Made by a program: the position numbers and the translations under genes. A stretch of 64,000 nt of DNA. Source: JAFKFH01 sp017307375 (GTDB lineage Bacteria; Pseudomonadota; Alphaproteobacteria; Ferrovibrionales; Ferrovibrionaceae). Of the stretch, positions 41,348-50,751 are shown piece after piece. Under the pieces are notes generated by a model. It was given only the letters and a program-made list of their open reading frames with translations, was not told the DNA's origin and made no database searches. The first letter of the stretch is position 1, and every line of letters begins with the position of its first letter. The DNA is taken from NCBI GenBank assembly GCA_965229335.1, contig OZ245874.1, positions 1,860,001 through 1,924,000 on the forward strand. Reading direction: 5' to 3'.

Positions 41348-42257
41348 AGCCTGCCTCGCGCTGCCGGACAAGCGCCGTCAGTGTCGCATTGACCGGTGCC
41401 TCGATGCCGACCTTGGCCGCTTCGCGCGGGACTGCGCCGTTGATCATGTCGATTTCGCCGCGCCGCCCGCGTTCCAGGTCCTGCGCCAGCGATGGCCGTG
41501 CGTTGGGAATACGAGCGCCGAAGGCGCGGACATGGGCGACCGGGTCGGCGATGTCGATGCGGATGCCGCGCGCCTTGGCGACCGCCCAGGCCTCGCCGGC
41601 CGCGGCGCGGCTGACCGGTCCGATATCCGGATCGTCGATGACTTGGCCGACGGTCAGGCCGGTCAAGGCGCAAGGGGCGCTGTAGGCGACGTTGCAGATC
41701 AGCTTGTCCCACTGCATCGCGGCGATGTCGGCGACCGCCTCGGCCCGGAACCCGGCGGCACGCCACAGCGCGGCAATGGCGTCGACCCGCCTCGGGTCCA
41801 GGCCCGCATGTGCGCCCATGCGGACCACTTCCATGCCGTTGTGGAAGGCATGGCCCGGCGCCTTCATCGCCGCGCCGAACCCGCCGGCGATGCCGACCGC
41901 GAGCCGGTCGGGACCGACCGCCGCGGCGACGATGTCGGCACTGCCCAGGCCGTTCTGGATCGTCAGTACGGCCGTGGCGGGGCCGGTTAGCGACCGGGCC
42001 TCGGCGGCGGCCGATCCGATGCTGGTGGCCTTGGCGGCGATGATCACAAGGTCCATCGTTTCCCGCGGCGCCGCCGTGGTGGCACGCAGCCGCACGATGC
42101 GGTCGCCGCTGGCCCCCTCGACCCGCAATCCGGCCTTATTGATCGCCGCGACATGGGCTGCCCAGGAATCGACCGCCAGCACCTCGTTGCCGGTACCGGC
42201 CAGCAGGGCGGCGTAGACCGAGCCCATCGCACCGCATCCGACCACCGCGATCTTCAT
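41337..42257 (-). CDS. Ketopantoate reductase family (ApbA/PanE-like) protein
   Basis: 306-aa NADP-dependent reductase. The N-terminal motif VVGCGAMGSVYA (5-16) and VIIAAKATS are typical; the catalytic lysine K185 and N189 are in MQWDKLICNV, and SLAQDLERGRRGEID near the C-terminus carries the family's conserved ESL-type region. Ketopantoate itself may not be the substrate, because it overlaps the tartrate-dehydratase-like gene by 4 bases; a 2-keto-acid made by that pathway is a reasonable alternative. Confidence 0.85.
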   Translation of the reverse strand: MKIAVVGCGAMGSVYAALLAGTGNEVLAVDSWAAHVAAINKAGLRVEGASGDRIVRLRATTAAPRETMDLVIIAAKATSIGSAAAEARSLTGPATAVLTIQNGLGSADIVAAAVGPDRLAVGIAGGFGAAMKAPGHAFHNGMEVVRMGAHAGLDPRRVDAIAALWRAAGFRAEAVADIAAMQWDKLICNVAYSAPCALTGLTVGQVIDDPDIGPVSRAAAGEAWAVAKARGIRIDIADPVAHVRAFGARIPNARPSLAQDLERGRRGEIDMINGAVPREAAKVGIEAPVNATLTALVRQREAGFSP

Positions 42258-43414
42258 GCCAGCCTCCCCAACGCGTGACGCAGTTCGGGCTTATCCTCGA
42301 GCCCCCAGCCCGGCGCATCCGACGGGATGACCATGCCATCGCCCAGCACGCAGCCGGGACCATAGCCGCCGAAGGGCTGGAACACGCCGGGATAGGCCTC
42401 GCAGCCGCCCAGGCTGAGGGCCGTGGCGATGTGCAGGTTGATCAGATGTCCGCCGTGCGGATGGGCCTGGGCGCGATCGAAGCCGCGCGCCTCCATCGCC
42501 GCCAGCATACAGACATATTCATCCAGCCCGTAGGCGAGGCCCGGATCCATCTGGAAGATGTCGATGCCCGGTCGCATGCCGCCGAAGGCGATCAGGTTGC
42601 GCGCATCCTGCAGCGAGAACAGATTTTCGCCCGTCGCCACCGCGCCACCGTAGGCCGAGACGATCCGCGCGTTGAGGTCGTAGTCCAGCGGGTCGCCCGC
42701 CTCCTCGAACCAGCGCAGGCCATAGGGCCGCAGTGCCTCGGCATAGGCGGCCGCGGTGGTGAAGTCGAAGCGGCCGTTGGCGTCGACCGCGAGATTTGCG
42801 CCGGGGCCGGCGATCGCCAGTGCCGCTTCGATCCGGGCAATGTCGTCGCCGAGCGCCGCGCCGCCGATCTTGATCTTGTAGGCGGCGAAGCCCTGGTCGC
42901 GATAACGGCGCAGTTCGCCGGCCAGCCGTCGCGTCGAATCCTCGGGATAATAATAGCCGCCGGCGGCATAGACCGGCACCGCATCGGCTGGTCGGCGTCC
43001 GTAATGCCGGGCGATGGTGGCATAGGCCGGTTCGTCGGCCAGCTTGGCGTTGACGTCCCAGCAGGCCAGTTCGATCGCCGCGACGGCGCCGGCACGGTCG
43101 CCATGGCCGCCGGGCTTTTCGTCGCGCATCGCCGCCCGCAGCACGCCGACCGGATCGAAGGCGTCGCCTGCCGCGTTCAGCAACTCGCCGGGTCCGGCCG
43201 CCATCAGCCGCGGGATCACCCGCTCGCGCAGGATGCCGCCCTGGGCGAAGCGGCCGATCGAATTGAAGCCGTAGCCGACGACCGGCCGGCTGCCCCGCCT
43301 GGCATCGGTGACGACGGCGACCAGCGATACGGTATGCGTGCGGAAGTTCACCAGGGCGTTGGCGACATCCCCTTCCAATGGGACGGTGATTTCGCGGATA
43401 TCGGTGATGCGCAA
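42254..43414 (-). CDS. tarD: D(-)-tartrate dehydratase-like enolase-superfamily protein
   Basis: 386-aa mandelate-racemase-type enolase-superfamily enzyme that closely follows the described Bradyrhizobium D-tartrate dehydratase pattern. Recognisable segments include VGYGFNSIGRFAQGG, DEKPGGHGDRAGAVAAI and PVYAAGGYYYPED. Its residues K100, K182 (YKIKIGG), D211, E237, E263 and H320 (HPHGGH) line up with the known Lys102, Lys184, Asp213, Glu239, Glu265 and His322 at a constant offset of 2. The reaction would be dehydration of D-tartrate or a related acid sugar to a 2-keto acid. First gene of a two-gene minus operon. Confidence 0.85.
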   Translation of the reverse strand: MRITDIREITVPLEGDVANALVNFRTHTVSLVAVVTDARRGSRPVVGYGFNSIGRFAQGGILRERVIPRLMAAGPGELLNAAGDAFDPVGVLRAAMRDEKPGGHGDRAGAVAAIELACWDVNAKLADEPAYATIARHYGRRPADAVPVYAAGGYYYPEDSTRRLAGELRRYRDQGFAAYKIKIGGAALGDDIARIEAALAIAGPGANLAVDANGRFDFTTAAAYAEALRPYGLRWFEEAGDPLDYDLNARIVSAYGGAVATGENLFSLQDARNLIAFGGMRPGIDIFQMDPGLAYGLDEYVCMLAAMEARGFDRAQAHPHGGHLINLHIATALSLGGCEAYPGVFQPFGGYGPGCVLGDGMVIPSDAPGWGLEDKPELRHALGRLA

Positions 43415-43464
43415 CGGCCATTCCCCTGTCAGGATGAAAAGCCTAGAGAGCGGAGGAGATGCGG

Positions 43465-44376
43465 ATGGGCGGCATTCTGTCGGGCAAGGTCGTGTTGATT
43501 ACCGGGGCCGGCGGCGCGATCGGCCGGGCGGTCGCACATGCGGCGGCGGCCGAGGGGGCGTCGATCGTGGTCAACGACCTCGGCGTCCCGGTCGATGGCG
43601 CGGGGGGAGCCGACGACAGTGTTGCCGGGGCGCTGGCCCGCCGGATCGGCCCCCGTGCGATCGCCGACGGCGGCAGCGTCGCCGATGCCGCTGCAGCCCG
43701 GGCGATGGTCCGGCGTGCCGTCGATCATTTCGGCCGGCTTGATGCGGTGATCAACATTGCCGGGGTGATCAGCCTGACCAAGGTGCACAGGATCGCGGAG
43801 GCCGAATGGCGGCGGTCGATCGACATCAACCTGACCGGTGCCTTCCTGGTATCGCGCGCCGCCATCGACCAGTTCATCGCGCAGGGCGGCGGTGGCGCGA
43901 TCGTACATTTCACTTCGACCGCGGCGTTGATCGGCAACTGGGGGTTCGCCCACTATGCCGCCGGCAAGATGGGGGTTGTCGGTCTGTCGCGCTCGATCGC
44001 GCTGGGGCTGCGCCGCCACGGCATCCGCTCGAACTGCATCGCGCCGATGGCCTGGAGCCGGATGCTGGCGCTGGTACCGGAAGATACGCCCGAGCGCGCC
44101 GGCCGGGTCGAGCAGCTGCGTCAGCTGAAGCCGGAAAAGGTCGCGCCGCTGGCCGTCGGCCTGTGCGCCGACACCGCTGCCGACGTATCGGGGCAGATCT
44201 TTGCCGTCCGCAACGACGAGATCTTCATCATGAGCCAGCCGCGCCCGATCCGCGGCATCCACAATGGCGATGGTTGGACCCCGGAAGGCGTCGGCTCGAC
44301 CGTTCTGCCGGCCCTTTCCGGATCCTTCACCCCGCTCGAAGCGACCGAGGGTGTCTTCACCTGGCCGCCATTGTAG
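43465..44376 (+). CDS. Short-chain dehydrogenase/reductase, multifunctional-HSD-like
   Basis: 303-aa SDR with cofactor loop TGAGGAIG (13-20), the VVNDLGV segment with an insert typical of the 17-beta-HSD4/MFE N-terminal branch, and catalytic S151, Y164 and K168. An extended C-terminal tail of about 60 residues follows the core. Such enzymes often oxidise 3-hydroxyacyl-CoA. ATG 43465 is preferred over 43459 because GGAGG then sits 8 bases upstream. It is divergent from tarD and convergent with the acyl-CoA ligase gene. Confidence 0.85.
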   Translation: MGGILSGKVVLITGAGGAIGRAVAHAAAAEGASIVVNDLGVPVDGAGGADDSVAGALARRIGPRAIADGGSVADAAAARAMVRRAVDHFGRLDAVINIAGVISLTKVHRIAEAEWRRSIDINLTGAFLVSRAAIDQFIAQGGGGAIVHFTSTAALIGNWGFAHYAAGKMGVVGLSRSIALGLRRHGIRSNCIAPMAWSRMLALVPEDTPERAGRVEQLRQLKPEKVAPLAVGLCADTAADVSGQIFAVRNDEIFIMSQPRPIRGIHNGDGWTPEGVGSTVLPALSGSFTPLEATEGVFTWPPL

Positions 44377-44387
44377 CCGCGGCACTC

Positions 44388-45920
44388 TCAGATCGCCCGG
44401 CCGACGCCGGCCCAGTAGGGATCGCGCAGGCGGCGCTTGGCGATCTTGCCCGAATCCTCGCGCGGCAGGCCCGGCACGAACTCGAACTCGCGCGGCACCT
44501 TGAAATCGGCCAGCCGCGCGGCGAGATGGGCGCGCAGTTCAGGCGTACCGGCAGAGGCACCGGGCACGAGTTGAACGACCGCCAGCAGGCGTTCGCCGAA
44601 CTCCGGATCGGGGATGCCGAAGACCGCGCAATCCTGCACCGCGGGATGGGCGATCAGGTTTGCCTCGATCTCGGCCGGGTAGATGTTGACGCCGCCCGAT
44701 ATCACCATGTCTTTCTTGCGATCGGTCAGATAGAGGAAGCCGTCGGCGTCGACCCGGCCGACATCGCCGTTGGTGATCATGCCGTTGCGCTCGATCGCCC
44801 GGCGCGCCTCGGGTTTGCCGAGATAGACGAAGTCGGGCACGGCCGGATGGCGGACGAAGACCTCGCCGATCTCGCCGGTCGGCACCTCGCGGCCTTCGTC
44901 GTCGAGAATGGCGACGCGGGCGTCGGGCGTGATGCGGCCGACGGTACCGGGATGGGCCAGCCATTCGGCGGTGTCGCACAACGCGATCGGGCCGGATTCG
45001 GTGGCGCCGTAATACTCGTGGATAACCGGCCCCCACCAGTCGATCATCGCGCGCTTGACGTCGGGCGCGCAGGGGGCCGCGCCGTGGACGACATGCTGCA
45101 GCGACGACAGGTCGTAGCGGCGTCGTACCGCCTCGGGCAGGCGCAGCAGCCGCACGAACATCGTCGGCACCATGTGCAGATGGGTGATGCGCTCGGCCTC
45201 GATCAACTGCAGCAGCGCCTCGGGCTCGAACTTGGCCTGCAGCACCGACATCGTGCCGGCGCGGCAGGACATCAGGCCGTAGTTGCAGGGGGCCGAATGG
45301 TACATCGGCCCGACCAGTACGGTCCGCGCCTTGTCGTGCAACGGGAAGACCTGCAGGCGGTAGCGCTGCAAGATGGCGGCCGCCTCGCCCTCGACCGGGT
45401 TGCGGCGGACGCCCTTGGGCTTGCCGGTCGTGCCCGAGGTATAGATGATCGCCCCCGGCGGCGCCTCGGGCGCGCGTGTCCACGGCGTCTGCGCCGCCAG
45501 CCAGTCATACCAGAGCAGCGATCCGGTCGGTGGCACGCACTCGGCAGCGGCGACGCCATAGGCTGCCGCGATCTCCGGCGGTGTCGGCACCACCAGCAGC
45601 AGGCTGCCTTCGGGCAATGGCCCCAGCCGGGGCAGCAGATCGGCATGGGCGACGACGATGCGTGCTCCGCAATCCTCGACGACATACGCGGTCTCGTCGG
45701 GCTTGCCATGCCAGTTGAGCGGCACGGTGAAGGCACCGAGATTGCCTGCCGCGTAGGTCGCCTCGAAGATCGGGAAATCGTTGCGCAGCAGCAGCGCGAT
45801 GGCGCCGCCTTTCTGCAGGCCGGCAGCGGCGAAACCGCCGGCGGCAAGGTCGATGCGGCGGGCCAGCTCGGCCGGGTCCAGCACGCGGTCGCCGCTCTTC
45901 AGCAGGCCGAAGGTTGCCAT
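44388..45920 (-). CDS. AMP-forming acyl-CoA ligase
   Basis: 510-aa adenylate-forming enzyme. The ATP motif IIYTSGTTGKPKGVRR (about 157-172), the YYGATESG motif, NGDVGRVDADGFLYLTDRKKD in pieces and the C-terminal catalytic lysine in PREDSGKIAKRRLRD are all present. It should convert a free acid to its CoA ester. AAGGAG precedes ATG 45920, 13 bases after the hydrolase stop. Last gene of the importer operon, so it probably activates the product of the hydrolase. Substrate unknown. Confidence 0.92.
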   Translation of the reverse strand: MATFGLLKSGDRVLDPAELARRIDLAAGGFAAAGLQKGGAIALLLRNDFPIFEATYAAGNLGAFTVPLNWHGKPDETAYVVEDCGARIVVAHADLLPRLGPLPEGSLLLVVPTPPEIAAAYGVAAAECVPPTGSLLWYDWLAAQTPWTRAPEAPPGAIIYTSGTTGKPKGVRRNPVEGEAAAILQRYRLQVFPLHDKARTVLVGPMYHSAPCNYGLMSCRAGTMSVLQAKFEPEALLQLIEAERITHLHMVPTMFVRLLRLPEAVRRRYDLSSLQHVVHGAAPCAPDVKRAMIDWWGPVIHEYYGATESGPIALCDTAEWLAHPGTVGRITPDARVAILDDEGREVPTGEIGEVFVRHPAVPDFVYLGKPEARRAIERNGMITNGDVGRVDADGFLYLTDRKKDMVISGGVNIYPAEIEANLIAHPAVQDCAVFGIPDPEFGERLLAVVQLVPGASAGTPELRAHLAARLADFKVPREFEFVPGLPREDSGKIAKRRLRDPYWAGVGRAI

Positions 45921-45933
45921 GCGGGAGTCTCCT

Positions 45934-47211
45934 TTACAGCGGCAGGCGCGACTGAACCCAGGGCAGCAGCTTGCCGACCAGCGCGTCGAGGTCGCTGGTA
46001 TCGCGGCTGCCCCAGGGGGCTTCGAAGTAGTGCAGCGCGTCGGGGAATTCCTCGAGCGTCTTGTCGGTCGAGGCCAGGGCATGGTGGATGGCGCGGGCAT
46101 CCTTGGGGAAGACGTCCATGTCGCGGCCGGCATTCACCACCAGGGCCGGTTCGGTGATGTTCAGCGCGGTCCGCTCGATCGTGGCGTTCGACGACAGGCC
46201 CGACCAGGTCGACAGCCAGGCGAGCGGCGTGGCCAGGCGCCCGAAGCCGAACAGCTGAAAATTCATCAGGTCCGGCCGTTCGCTCAGGATCGAGCCGTAG
46301 GGCCGGTTCGACGGATCGATCCGGCGGTCGACATAGGCGAGGTTCGCCATCGTGCGGTAGATCGTCATCATCGGCTGGAACGCCTCGCGGCGCAGCACCT
46401 CGCGCCGCTGATCGTAGGGCAGCTTCTGAAAGTCGGCGTCGTCGTTCAGCTTCTTGGCCTGTTTGGCCTCGTCCAACATGGCCAGTGCGGCCGCGTCGAT
46501 GCGGGCCACGCGGGCACGCTGGGCGGCACGATAGCGGGTGACGAATTCGGGGCCGTACTCGCTCCATTCCGGGGGCGGGCGGAAGCCGTTGCGCGCCTGG
46601 TACATGTCGAGGTCGGGATCAGACAGCAGCGGCCGTGCCTCGTCGACCACGGCGGGGTCGACCAGATCGAGGAGCATATGGCCTTCGCCGAGATGGGCGG
46701 CGAGGAAGATCATCGCGTCGAAGGCCGGCATCTCGGCGTCGCGCAGCGGCACCCGCCGGCCGCCGGGGGCGTGGCTCAACCGTTCCGCCGGCGCCAGCTT
46801 GGCCTGGTTCTGGTAGAAGGCGCCGAGCGAGCCGCCGCCGGAATTGCCGATGAACAGCACCTTCTCGACGCCCCGGCGTTTCAGGAAGCGCACGGCCGCG
46901 GCGACGTCGAGCAGGATGACTTCGTGCAGCGTGGCCGAATCATTGTTCGGGCTGCGCGTGTTGGCGCCAAGGCAGCCATAGCCCGCGTCCAGCAGGGCGG
47001 GGAAGATGTAGTGCTGGGTGAAATCGGCACGCGGATGCATCGCCAGCACCGCGACCCTCGGATTGGGGTTGTTCTTCGGCGTCCACCACAGCCCGCGCAA
47101 CTCGGCGCCGTCATGGGCGTGCAGCACCAGCGGTTCTGCCGCCGCATCCCGCGGCGGCCGGCGGAAATGCACGGGCGAACCCTGCCAGTAGGTCTTGGCG
47201 ACGAGTTTCAT
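45934..47211 (-). CDS. Alpha/beta hydrolase
   Basis: 425-aa alpha/beta-hydrolase-fold protein. The nucleophile elbow is GNSGGGSLG with S124; a C-terminal DALHYFEAP segment gives a candidate catalytic histidine (about H394), and NAGRDMDVFP a candidate acid. An extended helical cap lies between (about 170-330). No signal peptide, so it acts in the cytoplasm after uptake. It lies between the ABC permease and the acyl-CoA ligase and probably hydrolyses an imported ester or amide. Confidence 0.85.
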   Translation of the reverse strand: MKLVAKTYWQGSPVHFRRPPRDAAAEPLVLHAHDGAELRGLWWTPKNNPNPRVAVLAMHPRADFTQHYIFPALLDAGYGCLGANTRSPNNDSATLHEVILLDVAAAVRFLKRRGVEKVLFIGNSGGGSLGAFYQNQAKLAPAERLSHAPGGRRVPLRDAEMPAFDAMIFLAAHLGEGHMLLDLVDPAVVDEARPLLSDPDLDMYQARNGFRPPPEWSEYGPEFVTRYRAAQRARVARIDAAALAMLDEAKQAKKLNDDADFQKLPYDQRREVLRREAFQPMMTIYRTMANLAYVDRRIDPSNRPYGSILSERPDLMNFQLFGFGRLATPLAWLSTWSGLSSNATIERTALNITEPALVVNAGRDMDVFPKDARAIHHALASTDKTLEEFPDALHYFEAPWGSRDTSDLDALVGKLLPWVQSRLPL

Positions 47212-47236
47212 GATACTCCCTCCCCGAACGGTATCG

Positions 47237-48022
47237 TCAGTCGCGCGGGCCGGCGAAGCGGCGCGCCAGCGGGTCGATGATCAGTTTCTCGCCCGCGATG
47301 AACAGAAGGACGATGGCGACGCAGGTAGCCAGCACCAGCGCATTGTTGGCGGTGTACTGGGCGCGCACCATGACGTAGCCGAGCCCGGAATTGGCGCCGA
47401 ACAGCTCGGCGACCAGGGCCAGCTTCCAGCAGACGCCGTAGGAAATCCGCAGCGCCGCGATCAGGTAGGGCATCAGCAGCGGCAGGTAGAGCATCGTCAG
47501 GTTGCGCCAGGTCGAGCGCGTGAAGCTGCGCCCCATCTCGACCACTTCCTGATCGATTTCGTCGAGGCCGGCCGACAGGTTGATCAGGCAGAACGGCAGC
47601 AGGATGACGACTTGCACGAACAGGACCGAGAAGTTCGAGACGTCGAACCAGATCACCGCCAGGATCGCCCAGCCGATCGACGGGAACGAGTTCAGCAGCG
47701 GTTGCAGCCGGCGCAGGATGACCCATTCGAGATCGGGGACGGTGCGCGCGATCAGCGCGAGCGCCAGTCCACCGACCAGGGCCAGCGCCACCGATGCGAC
47801 GACGCGCAGCGTGGTGGCGACGGTATTGATCATCAGCGACGGTTCGCTGAACAGCTTCCACAGGGCAGCCAGCACGTCGACCGGGCCGGGCAGCACGAAG
47901 CTCGGCATCGTGCGCGACACGCTCCACCAGCCGAGAATGGCCAGCAGGACGCCTCCCTCGGCGATCAGGCGCTGGATCAGCGCGGCGCGGCGGCCGCCTT
48001 TCGGGCTTGCGCTATCGGCCAT
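47237..48022 (-). CDS. ABC transporter permease, NitT/TauT type (second of two)
   Basis: 261-aa inner-membrane permease of the TauC/SsuC class with about six helices and the docking segment GRSFTRSTWRNLTMLYLPLLMPY in pieces; WKLALVAELFGANSGLGYVM is a family hallmark. It overlaps the other permease gene by 11 bases and is similar to it, so the two probably form a heterodimeric channel made by duplication. Confidence 0.9.
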   Translation of the reverse strand: MADSASPKGGRRAALIQRLIAEGGVLLAILGWWSVSRTMPSFVLPGPVDVLAALWKLFSEPSLMINTVATTLRVVASVALALVGGLALALIARTVPDLEWVILRRLQPLLNSFPSIGWAILAVIWFDVSNFSVLFVQVVILLPFCLINLSAGLDEIDQEVVEMGRSFTRSTWRNLTMLYLPLLMPYLIAALRISYGVCWKLALVAELFGANSGLGYVMVRAQYTANNALVLATCVAIVLLFIAGEKLIIDPLARRFAGPRD

Positions 48023-48824
48023 AATGTCGCTGGATCCGTTCCTGGACCGGCTTGAAGAACAGCCGGTCGCCGGCGAAGACGATGACGATGATCCACAGGA
48101 TCACCGCCAGGATGACCTCGGTCTCGTAGTTCTGCCGCGACTGGTTGACGACGTAGCCGAGCCCCCGGTTGGCGCCGAACAATTCCGCCAGCAGCGTCGA
48201 CTTCCAGGCGACGCCGAAGGAGATGCGCAGGGCGGCAAAGCCGAACGGCACCAGCAGCGGCAGGGTGATCTGCCGGAAGCGGCGCAGCCCGGACCGGGTG
48301 AATGACCTGCCCATTTCCTGCAGTTCCGCATCGAGGGATTCGAGCCCCTCATGCAGGTTGATGAAGATGAACGGGATCAGTACGCAGGCCATCGCGAAGA
48401 AGACCGCGCCGTCGGTCTGCCCGAACCAGATCACCGCCAGCACCGCCCAGCCGATGCCCGAGAACGAATTGAGCAGCGGATAGATCCGGCCGCGGATCAG
48501 CAGCCGCGTCGGCCGTACATAGTGCGCGGCCAGCGCCAGCGCCGCGCCGATCGACAGCGAGATCGCCAGGGCGCCGAAGACGTGGAACAGGGTCGTCGCC
48601 AGGTGGAAGAAATAGGTCTTGGTCGTCACGAACAGCAGGAACTTCTGCAGGACCAGCATCGGCCCAGGCAGGATGTAGGCGGGTACGAACGGGCTGACGG
48701 CAAACCAGGTGCCGACCAGGGCGACCACCAGGCCGTTCGCCCACCAGGCCTTGCGGCGCCGGGCGGCGCGCCTGAGCGCGTCGCCGTCGTCCGGGGCCAT
48801 CCCGCTGTCGGCGACAGCGGTCAC
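48012..48824 (-). CDS. ABC transporter permease, NitT/TauT type (first of two)
   Basis: 270-aa inner-membrane permease related to the next gene (GRSFTRSGLRRFRQITLPLL; WKSTLLAELFGANRGLGYVV). About six helices and a short charged N-terminus are seen. Most NitT/TauT importers have one permease gene; here two diverged copies stand in tandem. It overlaps the binding-protein gene by 4 bases. Confidence 0.9.
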   Translation of the reverse strand: MTAVADSGMAPDDGDALRRAARRRKAWWANGLVVALVGTWFAVSPFVPAYILPGPMLVLQKFLLFVTTKTYFFHLATTLFHVFGALAISLSIGAALALAAHYVRPTRLLIRGRIYPLLNSFSGIGWAVLAVIWFGQTDGAVFFAMACVLIPFIFINLHEGLESLDAELQEMGRSFTRSGLRRFRQITLPLLVPFGFAALRISFGVAWKSTLLAELFGANRGLGYVVNQSRQNYETEVILAVILWIIVIVFAGDRLFFKPVQERIQRHYGR

Positions 48825-49816
48825 TGGCGCGGCGCCTGCGACCAGACCGCGGGCTCGACCGGAATGGTGTTCTCGATCACGCCGATCTGCTTGGAATAGT
48901 CATAGAGCTTGGTCAGCGCCTTGATGTCGCTGTCCTTGATGTAGATCGGCACGTCGACCGCCTCGCGGAACAGGTAGACGAAGAAGTCCTCGTCGATCTG
49001 CTCCTGTTTGGCGACGATCGGGTTGACGTCCTTGGCATGCTCGATGGCGTAGTCGCGCGAGGCGCGCAGGAGCCGCAATGCCTCCTTGTAGGCATCGGGT
49101 TTCTTGTCCATCCGCTCGGGATAACCGATGATCACGGTCGAGACCGGATCGCCGTCGAACACGCCCTTGTAGGTCTCGTACATCTTGGCCAGCGGCCGGA
49201 ACTCGGGGTTGCGCGACGCCTTGTAGTTGTTCGACAGCGCCAGCACGCCGGCATCGACCTGGTTGGTCAGCAGCGCCGGGGCGATGTTGGCCGAGGCCAT
49301 CTCGTTGAACTTGATGTCGCCGCCCTCGAGCGCGACGTTGAAACCGTAATGCTTCCACAGCGCGATGCGCATGATGGTAATGCCGGTCGAGTTCAGCGCG
49401 AAGGTGCCGAGCTTCTTGCCCTTCAGCTCCTTGATGTCCTTCAGCGGGCTGTTCTGCGGCACCCAGATGTTGCCGCCATCGCCCGAGATCAGGCGCAGCG
49501 AGATGCCGGCGATCTTCAGGTCCAGCCCGCGCTGCGCCAGCCGCGGCAGGCTGATCGCCGCCGCCTGGACGAGGTCGTAGCGCTTGGTCGCCGTGACCTG
49601 CAGCAGGGCGGGCAGGTCGAGGGCGACGGGCTCGACCTCGACGGTGGACGACGAGACCTTGCCCGACTTGATGCCGTAGAGCGTCAGTTCCATCGACGGG
49701 TCGATGACGTAGGCGAAGGAGATCTTCTCCTTGGCCTCGGCCAGGCTGGCAAGGCCGAGCAGGGCGACGGCACTGGCGGCGACGAAGGTGGTCAGGCGCT
49801 TCAGGCGCGAGTTCAT
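48821..49816 (-). CDS. ABC transporter substrate-binding protein, NitT/TauT (NMT1-like) type
   Basis: 331-aa periplasmic receptor with a signal peptide (about 1-28, FVAASAVALLGLASLAEA) and the NMT1/THI5-like layout (VEPVALDLPALLQVTATKRYD in pieces; LKGKKLGTFALNSTG; DAGVLALSNNY). Ligands in this class are sulfonates, nitrate, aromatic acids and others. The downstream hydrolase and acyl-CoA ligase suggest an ester or amide of a carboxylic acid. Confidence 0.9.
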   Translation of the reverse strand: MNSRLKRLTTFVAASAVALLGLASLAEAKEKISFAYVIDPSMELTLYGIKSGKVSSSTVEVEPVALDLPALLQVTATKRYDLVQAAAISLPRLAQRGLDLKIAGISLRLISGDGGNIWVPQNSPLKDIKELKGKKLGTFALNSTGITIMRIALWKHYGFNVALEGGDIKFNEMASANIAPALLTNQVDAGVLALSNNYKASRNPEFRPLAKMYETYKGVFDGDPVSTVIIGYPERMDKKPDAYKEALRLLRASRDYAIEHAKDVNPIVAKQEQIDEDFFVYLFREAVDVPIYIKDSDIKALTKLYDYSKQIGVIENTIPVEPAVWSQAPRQ

Positions 49817-49840
49817 GGTTATTCTCCTCCCCCTCTGGTC

Positions 49841-50674
49841 TTAATGCTGGTTGCCGGACTCCATCTGGGCGAACGATCTCAGCAGATGGTCGCGCAGGCC
49901 GCGCAGCTCGGCGTCGTGGTCGATCAGGCGCGGCCGCGGCGCGTCGATCCTGACGATCTCGCGCACCACCGTCGGTTTGTTGGAAAGCAGCAGGATACGG
50001 TCGGCCAGGGCCACCGCCTCGTCGACGTCGTGCGTCACGAACAGCACCGTCTTGCTGGTCTTCTGCCAGATCGCGATGATCTCGGCGCGCAGGCGCTGCC
50101 GCGTCGTCGGGTCCAGCGCCGAGAACGGCTCGTCCATCAGCACGATGTCGGGGTCGACCGCCAGGGCGCGGGCGATCGAGACACGTTGCCGCTCGCCGCC
50201 CGACAGCATGCGCGGATACTTGGCGGTGTCGCGCGACAGCCCGACGAGGTCGAGCAGATCGGCCGCGCGCTTGCGTGCGGCGGCGTCCGGTTTCTCGCCG
50301 AAGCGCAGTTGCCGGGCCAGCAGGACGTTGTCGAGCGCGGTGCGCCACGCGGCCAGCCGCGGCGACTGGAACACGAAGGCCATGCGCTGCCAGGCCGCCT
50401 CGGGCGTTTCGCCGTCGATGGTGATGCGGCCTGCAGTGGCGGCCAGCAACCCGCCCAGCAGGCGCAGCGCCGTCGACTTGCCGCAGCCCGACGGTCCCAG
50501 GATGCAGACGAACTCGCCCGGGGCGACGGTGAAGCTGAGGTCGCGATAGAGCTGGTGGCCCGACAGTTCCAGGGTGACGCCGTCGAAGCGGATCAGCGGC
50601 TCGGCGCTTGCCTCCGCCGGCGCGCGCGGCGTCGGACGGACTCCCTCTGTCGTCAGGGCCGTATCGGGCGTCAC
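49841..50674 (-). CDS. ABC transporter ATP-binding protein, NitT/TauT type
   Basis: 277-aa ATPase with Walker A GPSGCGKST, the signature LSGGERQR, Walker B VLMDEPFSALD and the H-loop LFVTHDVDEAVALADRI in pieces. The start is GTG 50674, with GGAGG 7 bases upstream; an in-frame ATG at 50725 lies beyond the ribosome site and is less likely. First gene of the operon that continues to 44388. A MarR-type site lies 79 bases upstream. Confidence 0.92.
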   Translation of the reverse strand: MTPDTALTTEGVRPTPRAPAEASAEPLIRFDGVTLELSGHQLYRDLSFTVAPGEFVCILGPSGCGKSTALRLLGGLLAATAGRITIDGETPEAAWQRMAFVFQSPRLAAWRTALDNVLLARQLRFGEKPDAAARKRAADLLDLVGLSRDTAKYPRMLSGGERQRVSIARALAVDPDIVLMDEPFSALDPTTRQRLRAEIIAIWQKTSKTVLFVTHDVDEAVALADRILLLSNKPTVVREIVRIDAPRPRLIDHDAELRGLRDHLLRSFAQMESGNQH

Positions 50675-50751
50675 TGGGTTTCCTCCGGGTACTCTTTTTA
50701 TACTTTTGGACTGGTGGGCTACCAAACGGTCGTCCGCCGGTCTCCGGAGAA

